64,000 bases of DNA from Cupriavidus pampae (GTDB lineage: Bacteria; Pseudomonadota; Gammaproteobacteria; Burkholderiales; Burkholderiaceae): NCBI RefSeq assembly GCF_914271485.1, contig NZ_CAJZAG010000005.1, positions 248,001-312,000 of the forward strand, in the 5' to 3' direction. The notes under the pieces are model-generated. The model was not told the DNA's origin. It saw nothing but the letters and a program-made list of their open reading frames with translations, and did not search any database. Shown here piece after piece: positions 35,909-43,881 of this stretch (positions are counted from its first letter, which is position 1; each line of letters begins with the position of its first letter). The position numbers were made by a program, and so were the translations under genes.

Positions 35909-35924
35909 ATATCGCACGCGATAT
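35909..35924. promoter_or_regulatory. OhrR-like operator upstream of the MarR gene
   Basis: Perfect palindrome ATATCGC-AC-GCGATAT 38 bases before the MarR start, identical to the one upstream of the alpha/beta hydrolase gene. Position fits autorepression. Confidence 0.75.
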
Positions 35925-36362
35925 AGTGTCAAGCGATTTTTTCAGCACCGAGGCGAGAGCCGCTCGTCACGCCCGCGCACCTGATTGGATGCCATCGCGA
36001 ATGGCATCGGTGAGCAGCCCAGCACGATTCCGTGCGCCGCCCTCCCGGCGCTGGTGCACGTCATGTATGACGCGCGTTACCGCAAGCGAAAGCCTGACCC
36101 GCTCACAGCGCAGACATATGCCCTCCCAACGCGGGGGGCCATCGCCCGCCAGCTGGCGCGGGGCCTGCGCTCGTTCCCTCTGCTCGATGCAGACAACTCA
36201 CCCGGCCACCCTGAAACAGTGAGCAGCCCACAACCATCAGGCATTACATGTGCTTCTGAGAAACGCTTCGTTTGTTCATAACGCCCTCAGTCGTAAGCTT
36301 TGCCTCTCTTCTTGAGAGTAACTGCCACGCTCTGTGAGCGGCTCACAGGAGTCAATGAACCC
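35925..36362. other. Intergenic region before the GntR gene
   Basis: About 440 bases with no convincing gene; the longest frame (starting 35985) has no family features or ribosome-binding site. Near the right end an AGGAG at 36347 precedes a three-codon frame (ATG-AAC-CCA-TGA, 36355-36366) whose stop overlaps the GntR start codon. Confidence 0.6.
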
Positions 36363-37100
36363 ATGAGTGATCCGCAATTCCGGCACCCCACCGAACCGGC
36401 TGACACTGACAGTGTCAGTCTGGGCCTCGCTGCCTATACCGCCATCCGCCGCGACATCCTGACGTGCCGGCTCGTCCCCGGGTCGATGGTGACCGAGGGC
36501 GAGTTGATGGCCACGTACGGATTTGGCAAGAACAGCTGCCGCATCGCGCTGACCCGGCTCGCGCACGAACGCCTCGTGTTTGCGCGGCCGCGCAAGGGCT
36601 ATCAGGTGGCGCCCATCACGCTGAAGGACGTTGAAGAGGTATTCGCGCTGCGCGTGCAGCTGGAACCGATGGCCGCGCGGCTGGCGGTCAATCGCGTCGA
36701 TACACAGCAGTTGCATCGACTCGAAGCCGCCTGCCGCGTCGAACATATCGGCCCGCTGCCGCATCGCATCGACGTGTTCATGGATGCCAACAAGGCCTTC
36801 CACCTCGCGATCGCCGAGGCCACCGGCAACGAGCGCCTGCTGCGCACGCTGTCGGGGCTGATGGACGAGATGTCGCGACTGGTCGCGCTCGGCTTCAACG
36901 TGCAGCGCGTCAAGCCCGAGATTCGCCATGACCACAACTCGATGATCAAGGCGTTCGAGGACCGCGACGAACGCGCCGCGGAAACCATCGCGCGCCGCCA
37001 TATCGAAACGTTCCGCACGCAGACGATGGAAAAGGTCTACGCGAGTCTCTCGCAGGCCGGCACCTATCTGCCACTCGTGGTCGCCGGAGGTGTGCGATGA
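36363..37100 (+). CDS. GntR-family (FadR/FCD subfamily) transcriptional regulator
   Basis: 245 residues. Winged helix at about residues 20-85 (AAYTAIRRDILTCRLVPGS then LMATYGFGKNSCRIALTRLAHERLV). A C-terminal FCD effector domain follows (EEVFALRVQLEPMAARLAV ... HLAIAEATGNERLL) with the metal-binding Asp/His pattern of that family. The stop overlaps the downstream ATPase start (ATGA), so the regulator is co-translated with the importer it probably controls. Codons 13-19 contain a 19-base palindrome that could be an intragenic autoregulatory site. Confidence 0.88.
   Translation: MSDPQFRHPTEPADTDSVSLGLAAYTAIRRDILTCRLVPGSMVTEGELMATYGFGKNSCRIALTRLAHERLVFARPRKGYQVAPITLKDVEEVFALRVQLEPMAARLAVNRVDTQQLHRLEAACRVEHIGPLPHRIDVFMDANKAFHLAIAEATGNERLLRTLSGLMDEMSRLVALGFNVQRVKPEIRHDHNSMIKAFEDRDERAAETIARRHIETFRTQTMEKVYASLSQAGTYLPLVVAGGVR
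36400..36418. promoter_or_regulatory. Perfect 19-base palindrome inside the GntR coding region
   Basis: CTGACACTG-A-CAGTGTCAG, two 9-base arms around one base, lies 37 bases into the GntR gene. Symmetry and length are typical of GntR/FadR-type operators. If bound it would block transcription through the start of the operon. The site also constrains residues ADTDSVS, an otherwise variable N-terminal tail, so coding selection alone is an unlikely cause. Confidence 0.5.
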
Positions 37101-37849
37101 GTATGGCCAAACACCAGCCTGTGCTCTCCGCCACCGGCATTACGAAGCGTTTCGGCGCGACCACCGTGCTCGACAACGTCGACCTCGCCGTGAACGCGGG
37201 CGAAGTGCTCGCGCTGGTCGGCCCGTCAGGCTGCGGCAAAAGCACGCTGCTCAATATCCTGTCCGGTCTGGTCACACCCGATGCGGGCCAGCTGTATGTG
37301 GAAGGTGTGCCGTCGACGCAGGTACGAGACTGGCGCCGCGTCGCGTACATGTTTCAGGAAGACCGCCTGCTGCCATGGCGCACCGTGCGCGACAACGTGA
37401 CGTTCGGCCTCGAAGCCGCGCCGATGCTGCGCAACGAACGCGATCGCCGTGCCGACGAAATGCTCGCGCTGGTCGGCCTGCATGGCCGCGCCGACGCGTG
37501 GCCGCATGAACTGTCGGGTGGCATGCGCAGCCGCGTGGCCCTCGCGCGCAGCCTGGCCGTGCAGCCGGACGTGCTGCTGATGGATGAACCGTTCTCGAAG
37601 CTCGATCCGCACACCCGCAGCCAGATGCATGAAGAACTGCTGCGCATCCAGGCCGGCAATCGTATGACCGTGGTCTTTGTCACGCACGACATGGAAGAAG
37701 CCGTGGTGCTGGCGGACCGCGTGGTGCGCCTTGCCGCGCGCCCGGGCCGCGTAGCCGATGTGGTCGATCTCGCCACGCTCGTGCGTCCGCGCATTCCCAC
37801 GACACCGGTCGTGGCCGAACAGGTCCGCGTGCTGCGGGCCGCCGCGTGA
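37097..37849 (+). CDS. ABC transporter ATP-binding protein (SsuB/TauB family)
   Basis: 250 residues with Walker A GPSGCGKST, Q-loop FQEDRLLPWRTVRDN, signature LSGGMRSRVALAR and Walker B VLLMDEPFSKLDPHT. Starts by ATGA overlap with the GntR gene and is followed 11 bases later by the permease. Part of a GntR-ATPase-permease-SBP operon importing a small organic solute. Confidence 0.92.
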   Translation: MSMAKHQPVLSATGITKRFGATTVLDNVDLAVNAGEVLALVGPSGCGKSTLLNILSGLVTPDAGQLYVEGVPSTQVRDWRRVAYMFQEDRLLPWRTVRDNVTFGLEAAPMLRNERDRRADEMLALVGLHGRADAWPHELSGGMRSRVALARSLAVQPDVLLMDEPFSKLDPHTRSQMHEELLRIQAGNRMTVVFVTHDMEEAVVLADRVVRLAARPGRVADVVDLATLVRPRIPTTPVVAEQVRVLRAAA

Positions 37850-37860
37850 GGAGTCACGTC

Positions 37861-38679
37861 ATGTCAGCCGTCATCCAGAATCGTGCCCTGCAGTTGATCG
37901 CGCAGCGCCTGTTGCTCGTCGCCATCTTCCTCGCGCTGTGGTGGTGGGGTGCGTCGCATGTGCCATCGTTCGTGCTGCCGGGACCTTCCAAGGTGGCCAA
38001 CGCGCTGGTCGCGCTGTGGCACAGCGACACATTCGTGGCCGATGTCTCCGCCACCTGCCGCCGCGTGCTGAGCGGCTTCCTGATCGCCACCGTTGTCGGC
38101 ACCGGCCTCGGCCTCGCGCTCGGCGGCAGCCGCGTGCTCGCGCGCTTCTTCGAGCCGATCCTCACCGTGTTCAATACTGTGTCGTCGGCCATCTGGGCGA
38201 TCTTCGCGATCATCTGGTTCGGCATCTCGGACGCCACCACCGTGTTCGTGGTGTTCATGACCGCGATGCCGCTGATCCTCACCAACGTGTGGGAAGGCGC
38301 CAAGACCGTCGATGCGCAATACGTGGACCTCGCGCGCAGCTTCCGCATGTCGCGGGTGCAAATCCTGCGGAAGATCTACGGCCCCACGATCCTGCCCCAT
38401 TTCTTTGCCGGCGCACGGCTCGCATTCGGCTTCGGCTGGCGCGTCTCGCTGGTGGCCGAGACCATCGGCTCTTCGAGTGGCATCGGCTATCGGCTGCGTC
38501 AGGCCGCGGACCTCGTGCAGACCGATCAGGTCTTCGCCTGGACCGTGCTGCTGGTCGGTTTGATGCTGCTGCTCGAAGGCGGCGTGCTCAAGCCTGCCGA
38601 ACGCTGGTTGTTCCGCTGGAAGACGCCCGCACGCACCCCCTCACGTAACACCCCCTCTTTGCTCCAAGTACAAGGATGA
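37861..38679 (+). CDS. ABC transporter permease (SsuC/TauC family)
   Basis: 272-residue membrane protein. First segment LLLVAIFLALWWWGASHV; EAA-type loop DAQYVDLARSFRMSRVQILRK near residue 155. A GTG at 37846 is in frame, but the ATG at 37861 has GAGGAG at better spacing. The gene ends five bases before the preferred SBP start at 38685. Confidence 0.9.
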   Translation: MSAVIQNRALQLIAQRLLLVAIFLALWWWGASHVPSFVLPGPSKVANALVALWHSDTFVADVSATCRRVLSGFLIATVVGTGLGLALGGSRVLARFFEPILTVFNTVSSAIWAIFAIIWFGISDATTVFVVFMTAMPLILTNVWEGAKTVDAQYVDLARSFRMSRVQILRKIYGPTILPHFFAGARLAFGFGWRVSLVAETIGSSSGIGYRLRQAADLVQTDQVFAWTVLLVGLMLLLEGGVLKPAERWLFRWKTPARTPSRNTPSLLQVQG

Positions 38680-38684
38680 TCATC

Positions 38685-39677
38685 ATGCGCAAGCTATTTA
38701 CCGCGGCCTTGTCCGCGACCTTCGCCGCCCTGTCACTGGTCTCCGCGGCCGCCAGCGCGGCCGACACCGTCAAGATCGGCTACTGGACCAGCGGCGTGAG
38801 CCTGGGCTACGGCTCCGTGCTCGAAGCCAAGGACTTCCTGGCCAAGCGCGGCATCAAGGCCGAGTTCGTGCACTTTCCTGACGTGAATGCCCCGCTGCGC
38901 GCGCTCGCGGCCGGTTCGATCGACCTCGCGTTCGGCGCGCCGGTGGCCGGCGTGTTCGGCACCGCGGCCTCCGGTGTGCCGATCCGTATTTTCGCGGCCA
39001 CGCAGCCTGCCGACGTGCAGTTCGTGGTGCCGAAGGACTCGCCGATCCAGTCGATCGCCGAGTTCAAGGGCAAGAAGATCGGCATGTCGCCGGCGGGCTC
39101 GTCGGTGGCCGTGATCGCAGGCGCCGTGCTGGCAGGCAACTATCAGATCAAGAGCAGCGAGTTCTCGCTGATCGGTGGCAATGAATCGCGCCTGGCGCAG
39201 TTCCTCGTGCAGAAGCAGGTGGACGCGGCCGCGCTGCGTTCGGTGACCGTGGGCCAGCTCGGCGACGAACTGCCGGTGCGCAAGCTCAGCACCTTCGCCG
39301 ATGAATGGAAGAAGCTGACGAAGTCCGACGCCGTGCCCTATATCGGCGTAGGTGCCGTGCGCACGGAACTGGTCGACAAGCAGCCCGAAGTGGTGGCTCG
39401 CGTGATTGCCGCGCTGCGCGACACGCTCGCGTGGGGCAATGCCAACCGCGATGAAGTGGTGCAGATCCTGCAGAAGAAGGCCAACCTGCCGGCTGACGAT
39501 GCCAAGGTCTACGTGAGCCACTGGAACGACATGAACCGCGTGGCCTTCGAGCCGGCCGATATCGACACGCTGCGCCGCCAGCATGCGGTGTTCGTCGAGT
39601 CGGGCCTGGTCAAGGGCGAACTCAAGGACGACTTGTTCGCGCGCGGCCCGTACGAGCAATCGAAATCGCTCAAGTAA
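38685..39677 (+). CDS. ABC transporter substrate-binding protein (SsuA/NMT1-like)
   Basis: 330 residues with a Sec signal peptide (MRKLFTAALSATFAALSLVSAAASA-A). The mature protein opens VKIGYWTSGVSLGYGSVLEA and contains FKGKKIGMSPAGSSVAVIAG, typical of the sulfonate/taurine-type binding family. AAGGA upstream supports 38685 over an earlier ATG at 38676. It completes the first importer of the GntR block. Confidence 0.9.
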   Translation: MRKLFTAALSATFAALSLVSAAASAADTVKIGYWTSGVSLGYGSVLEAKDFLAKRGIKAEFVHFPDVNAPLRALAAGSIDLAFGAPVAGVFGTAASGVPIRIFAATQPADVQFVVPKDSPIQSIAEFKGKKIGMSPAGSSVAVIAGAVLAGNYQIKSSEFSLIGGNESRLAQFLVQKQVDAAALRSVTVGQLGDELPVRKLSTFADEWKKLTKSDAVPYIGVGAVRTELVDKQPEVVARVIAALRDTLAWGNANRDEVVQILQKKANLPADDAKVYVSHWNDMNRVAFEPADIDTLRRQHAVFVESGLVKGELKDDLFARGPYEQSKSLK

Positions 39678-39740
39678 TTCGATCAACTAAGTCGATCAAG
39701 TCAGCCCTTTTTCTTTCCCCTCCCCCAGCAAGGAATTCTC

Positions 39741-40757
39741 GTGACTCAAACCATGCAAGCGCTCGTGCTCGATGCGCACGGTACCCTCGATCAACTGCGC
39801 GTCGTCACCGACAAGCCGGTGCCCACGGCCGGCGAAGGTCACGTCGTGATCCGCGTCGGTGCGTCCTCGTTCAACTATCACGATGTGTTCACCGTGCAGG
39901 GCATGCCCGGCATCAAGGTGCCGTTTCCGGTGGTGATCGGCCTGGATCTGGCCGGTACCATCACCGAGCTCGGCGACGGTGTGTCCGGCTGGAAGATCGG
40001 TGACCGCGTGCTGGTCAACCCGCTCAAGCCCGGCGTGGGCCTGATGGGCGAGATGGTCGACGGCGGCATGGCCGAGTACGCGCGCGTCGATGCCAAGCAG
40101 CTGATCGCCCTGCCCGACAACGTGACCTTCGAGCAGGCCGCCGCGCTGCCGGTGGCCTACGGTACCGCCCACCGCATGCTGATCACGCACAACACGGTCA
40201 AGGCCGGCGACAAGGTGCTGGTACTTGGTGCGAGCGGTGGCGTGGGTACCGCCACGGTGCTGCTGGCGAAGATGCTTGGTGCTGAAGTCATTGCGGCGGC
40301 GGGCAGCGACGAGAAGGGTGAAAAGCTCAAGGCCATCGGCGCCGACCATGTCGTCAACTATCGCGAAGTGGACTTCGGCAAATGGGTCATCGAGCGCTAC
40401 GGCAAGCCGCAACGCCGCAACTTCGACGGCGGCGTGGACGTCATCGTCAACTTTACCGGCGGCGATACGTGGCTGCCTTCGATCAAGAGCCTGAAGCGTG
40501 GCGGCACGCTGCTGGTGTGCGGCGCCACGGCGGGCCACGATCCGAAGGAAGACCTGCGCTACGTGTGGAGCTTCGAGCTGAACATCAAGGGTTCGAACAG
40601 CTTCTATGACGACAACCTCAAGGCGCTGCTCGCGCTGGTGGCCGAAGGCAAGCTCGATCCGGTGATCGACAGCGTGGTGCCGCTGACCGGTGCCGCCGAT
40701 GGTCTCGCGCTGATCCGCGATCGCGCGGTGCTCGGCAAGGTGATTGTCACGCCCTGA
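39741..40757 (+). CDS. Medium-chain dehydrogenase/reductase, quinone-oxidoreductase-like
   Basis: 338 residues from a GTG start with AAGGAA at proper spacing. MDR fold: a GroES-like N-terminal domain (FNYHDVFTVQGMPGIKVPFPVVIGLDLAG) and a Rossmann domain with VLVLGASGGVGTATVLLAKMLGAE near residue 160. The structural zinc cysteines are absent, as in the QOR/enoyl reductase branch. Likely NAD(P)H-dependent reduction of a quinone, enone or enoyl compound. It follows the first importer and precedes a thioesterase and ligase, so it may work on the CoA or acid intermediate of this pathway. Confidence 0.85.
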   Translation: MTQTMQALVLDAHGTLDQLRVVTDKPVPTAGEGHVVIRVGASSFNYHDVFTVQGMPGIKVPFPVVIGLDLAGTITELGDGVSGWKIGDRVLVNPLKPGVGLMGEMVDGGMAEYARVDAKQLIALPDNVTFEQAAALPVAYGTAHRMLITHNTVKAGDKVLVLGASGGVGTATVLLAKMLGAEVIAAAGSDEKGEKLKAIGADHVVNYREVDFGKWVIERYGKPQRRNFDGGVDVIVNFTGGDTWLPSIKSLKRGGTLLVCGATAGHDPKEDLRYVWSFELNIKGSNSFYDDNLKALLALVAEGKLDPVIDSVVPLTGAADGLALIRDRAVLGKVIVTP

Positions 40758-40840
40758 TACGCATCGATGCCCTGCGCCGGTGTCGTGTGTCGACACCGGC
40801 TGCCTTGCCCTCTTTCATTACCTTTTCCCCCGCACACACC

Positions 40841-41260
40841 ATGTCCGAAAACACTACCCTGCCGACCGCCGCCGACGTACAAGCCCGCCTGCTGCGCGGC
40901 CCCTATCACCAGTGGCTGGGCCTCGAAGTCCAGAGCGTTGCCGACGGCGAGATCACGATCACCGCGAAGTTCCGCGACGAGTGGGTCGTCAATGTCGAAG
41001 GCGGCTATATCCACGGTGGCATCCTGGCCGCGCTGGTGGACCTCGGCGCCGACTGGGCGCTGGTCTCGCATACCGGCAAGGGCGTGCCGACCATCGACCT
41101 GCGTGTGGACTATCACCGTGCGGCGCGCGGCGACCTCAAGGTTGTCGGCAAGGTCATCAAGACCGGTCGCCAGGTGTCGGTGGCAGAGGCCAATGTGTTC
41201 GATGCCGAAGGACGTCTCGTGGCCAGCGGCCGCGGCGTCTATTCGACGCCCGCAGCCTGA
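40841..41260 (+). CDS. PaaI-type hotdog thioesterase
   Basis: 139 residues. The hotdog active-site segment reads YIHGGILAALVDLGADWAL, with IDLRVDYHRAARGDLKVVGKV later, typical of PaaI acyl-CoA thioesterases. It should release free acid from aryl- or acyl-CoA to recycle CoA when a pathway stalls. The start at 40841 matches family length; the gene is followed 19 bases later by an acyl-CoA ligase, a natural partner. Confidence 0.87.
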   Translation: MSENTTLPTAADVQARLLRGPYHQWLGLEVQSVADGEITITAKFRDEWVVNVEGGYIHGGILAALVDLGADWALVSHTGKGVPTIDLRVDYHRAARGDLKVVGKVIKTGRQVSVAEANVFDAEGRLVASGRGVYSTPAA

Positions 41261-41279
41261 GCGCGGCCGGAGAATCGCG

Positions 41280-42785
41280 ATGGACGAGAGCCTGAATCTG
41301 GGCCGCATCATCGATCGGCACGCCGACCGCGACGCGATTGCGCTTGTCGGGCTCGACCTTGACGGCCATGCCACCGAACATAGCTTTGGCGAGATCGACA
41401 CACGTGCGGACGCGCTCGCACGCGGTCTGCTCGCGCGCGGATTGGTACCGGGCGAACGCGTTGCACTGCTGGGCGTGAACTCGGTGGCCTATGTCGTCTC
41501 GCTGCTCGGCATCGTGCGTGCCGGGCTCGTGGCGGTGCCCGTCAATTTCAAGCTGCCGCCCGCGATCGTCGAGTACATCCTCGGCGACAGCGGTGCGCGC
41601 CTCGTGCTGTGCGACGACGCGCGCGCGGCGCAGGTACCGGCCGCGCTGCCGCACATCCTGTTTGGCTCGCCCGAGTTTGCGGCACTCCCGCAGCCCGGCC
41701 CGTTTGAAGCGTTTGAGCCGGACGCGCGCGATCTGGCCCTGATTCTCTACACGTCGGGTTCCACCGGCCGGCCGAAGGGCGTGCTGCTGAGCCACGCGAG
41801 CCATCGCTGGGTCGTGCGTACGCGTCAGGCCGCCACGCCCCTGGCCGACGAGCGCGTGCTGATCGCCGCGCCGCTGTATCACATGAACGCGCTCGCGTTG
41901 ATTCTGCTGACGCTTGCGAGTCATGCACCGGCCGTGCTGCTGCCGCAGTTCCAGGCCGCCGCGTATATCCGCGCGATCGCGCGCTATCGCTGCACGTGGC
42001 TGACCGCGGTGCCGCCAATGATCGCGATGATGCTGCGCGAACGCGAACTGCTCGCGCAGACCGATCTCGGCAGCGTGCGCGTAGTGCGCATGGGTTCCGC
42101 GCCGGTCAGCCCGAGCCTGCTCGAGCAGATCCACAAGCTGCTGCCCAACGCGCGCGTGATCAATGCGTTTGGCACCACCGAAGGTGGGCCGGTGGTATTT
42201 GGCCCGCATCCCGAAGGTCTGCCCACCCCCACGCAGGCCGTGGGCGCCGCGCATCCGGCCGTGCAGATGCGGCTGATCGACGAGCGGGGCCAGCCTGCCG
42301 ATGAGGGGGTGCTCGAGCTCAAGAGTCCCGGCCTGATGCTCGGCTATCACCAGCGGCCCGAGCTGTCGCCGTTAACGTCCGATGGCTTCTACGTGACCGG
42401 CGACGTGTTCCGGCGCGATGCGCAAGGCTTCTACACTTTCGTCGGCCGACGCGACGACATGTTCGTGAGCGGCGGCGAGAACCTGTATCCCGGCGAAATC
42501 GAGAAGGCGCTCGAACGCCATCCTGCCGTGCAGCAGGCCAGCGTGGTGCCGGTGCCCGACGACATCAAGGGCACCAAGCCCGTGGCGTTCGTGGTGCCGC
42601 GGCCTGGACACGTCGTGCCCAGCGAGGAGGACCTCAAGGCGTTCTCGCTGACGCAACTGGCGGCGTACGAGCATCCGCGCCGCATCTGGTTCGTGGATGC
42701 GCTACCGCTCGCGGCCACCCAAAAAATCGACCGACGCGCCCTCACCGAGGACGCCTTGCAGCGCCTCGCTGGCGCCCATCATTAA
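41280..42785 (+). CDS. AMP-forming acyl-CoA synthetase/ligase
   Basis: 501 residues of the ANL superfamily. Motifs: P-loop LILYTSGSTGRPKGVLLSH near residue 155, AFGTTEGGPVV near residue 300, YVTGDVFRRDAQGF then GRRDDMFVSGGENLYPGEIE near residue 385-405, and the catalytic Lys in ATQKIDRRAL near the C-terminus. It activates a carboxylic acid to its CoA thioester using ATP. With two importers, a thioesterase and an MDR in the same block it is probably the entry enzyme for the imported acid. Chain length or aromaticity cannot be read off. Confidence 0.9.
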   Translation: MDESLNLGRIIDRHADRDAIALVGLDLDGHATEHSFGEIDTRADALARGLLARGLVPGERVALLGVNSVAYVVSLLGIVRAGLVAVPVNFKLPPAIVEYILGDSGARLVLCDDARAAQVPAALPHILFGSPEFAALPQPGPFEAFEPDARDLALILYTSGSTGRPKGVLLSHASHRWVVRTRQAATPLADERVLIAAPLYHMNALALILLTLASHAPAVLLPQFQAAAYIRAIARYRCTWLTAVPPMIAMMLRERELLAQTDLGSVRVVRMGSAPVSPSLLEQIHKLLPNARVINAFGTTEGGPVVFGPHPEGLPTPTQAVGAAHPAVQMRLIDERGQPADEGVLELKSPGLMLGYHQRPELSPLTSDGFYVTGDVFRRDAQGFYTFVGRRDDMFVSGGENLYPGEIEKALERHPAVQQASVVPVPDDIKGTKPVAFVVPRPGHVVPSEEDLKAFSLTQLAAYEHPRRIWFVDALPLAATQKIDRRALTEDALQRLAGAHH

Positions 42786-42801
42786 CCGCAGGAGTCATTC
42801 G

Positions 42802-43881
42802 ATGTCCTTCAAGCAGCCAGCGGCGCGCGCCGCGGCACTCACCCTTCTTGCCGCATGCGCGGCGCCCGCGTTCGCGCTCGACGAGGTCACGGTGGCGCTG
42901 GCAATTCCGCCGGCCGTCCATGACGGCGCGCCCTACGCCGCCGCCGAGGAACTGGGGCTGTTCAAGGAAGCCAACCTCAGCGTCAAGACCATCGTGTTCC
43001 AGGGCGCGGGCGCACTGCTGCCGCAAGTGGCCGGCAAGCGCGTAACGTTCGGCTATCCGACTTCCGAGCCTGTGATCGCCAGCTACTTCTCGGGCAAGGA
43101 TCCGCTGCCGCTGCGCTACTTCTACAACGGTGTGCCCGGCAATACGATGGAATTCGCGGTGCTCGCGGATTCGCCGATCAAGACGCTGGCCGACCTCAAG
43201 GGCAAGCAGATCGGCGTCGGCGCGCTGACGTGGGGCACCATCCCCGGTGGTCGCGCGGCGCTGCGCACGGCGGGCCTCGAGCCAGGCAAGAACGTCGAGT
43301 ACGTCGCGGTGGGCGCGCTCGGTGCCGGCTTTCAGGCGCTGCGCACGCACAAGGTCGATGCGCTCAACTTCAACAGCAGCTGGGACGATCAGCTCGAGTT
43401 CTCGGGCGTGAAGATCCGCCGCATCGCGTATCCGGCGGTGTTTCAGGAGACCGCTGGCAATGGCTTTATCGCGCACGTCGATACGTTGCGCGATCAACCC
43501 GACCTGGTCCGCCGTTTCGGCCGCGCCTATACGCAGGCGCAATTCGTGTGCGAGGCCAATCCGACGTTCTGCGTCAAGGCATTCTGGAAACACAACCCCG
43601 AGTCGAAGCCGGCTGGTGACGAAGCGAAGAACCTCGCGGAGGCCACCGAGCTGCTGAGCCGCCGTCTGCGCCGCGTGTTGCATACGCCCGATGGCGCCGC
43701 GCGCGTGCCGGGGCAATATGATCTGGTCGCGATCCAGCGCGGTATCGATGCGATGGCCAAGGCCGGTGAGTATCCGAGCGCCGATGTGCCGCTGCAGAAG
43801 ATCTTCGGCAACGAGTTCGTGCCGGCGTTCACGGACTTCGATCGCGCGGCCCTGCTGCGCCGTGCGAAGGCGGCGCAATGA
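42802..43881 (+). CDS. ABC transporter substrate-binding protein (NMT1/SsuA-like)
   Basis: 359 residues with a Sec signal peptide (ALTLLAACAAPAFA-LDE). The mature start is EVTVALAIPPAVHDGAPYAAAEELGLF; LADLKGKQIGVGALTWGTIPGG follows near residue 130. First gene of the second importer of this block, though separated from its ATPase and permease by the BAAT-type hydrolase gene. GCAGGAG supports the start. The stop overlaps the hydrolase start (ATGA). Confidence 0.9.
   Translation: MSFKQPAARAAALTLLAACAAPAFALDEVTVALAIPPAVHDGAPYAAAEELGLFKEANLSVKTIVFQGAGALLPQVAGKRVTFGYPTSEPVIASYFSGKDPLPLRYFYNGVPGNTMEFAVLADSPIKTLADLKGKQIGVGALTWGTIPGGRAALRTAGLEPGKNVEYVAVGALGAGFQALRTHKVDALNFNSSWDDQLEFSGVKIRRIAYPAVFQETAGNGFIAHVDTLRDQPDLVRRFGRAYTQAQFVCEANPTFCVKAFWKHNPESKPAGDEAKNLAEATELLSRRLRRVLHTPDGAARVPGQYDLVAIQRGIDAMAKAGEYPSADVPLQKIFGNEFVPAFTDFDRAALLRRAKAAQ

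Noticed and set aside
35985..36281. 98-codon plus-strand frame before the GntR gene
   Set aside because: No family features, no ribosome-binding site, and low-quality amino acid composition.
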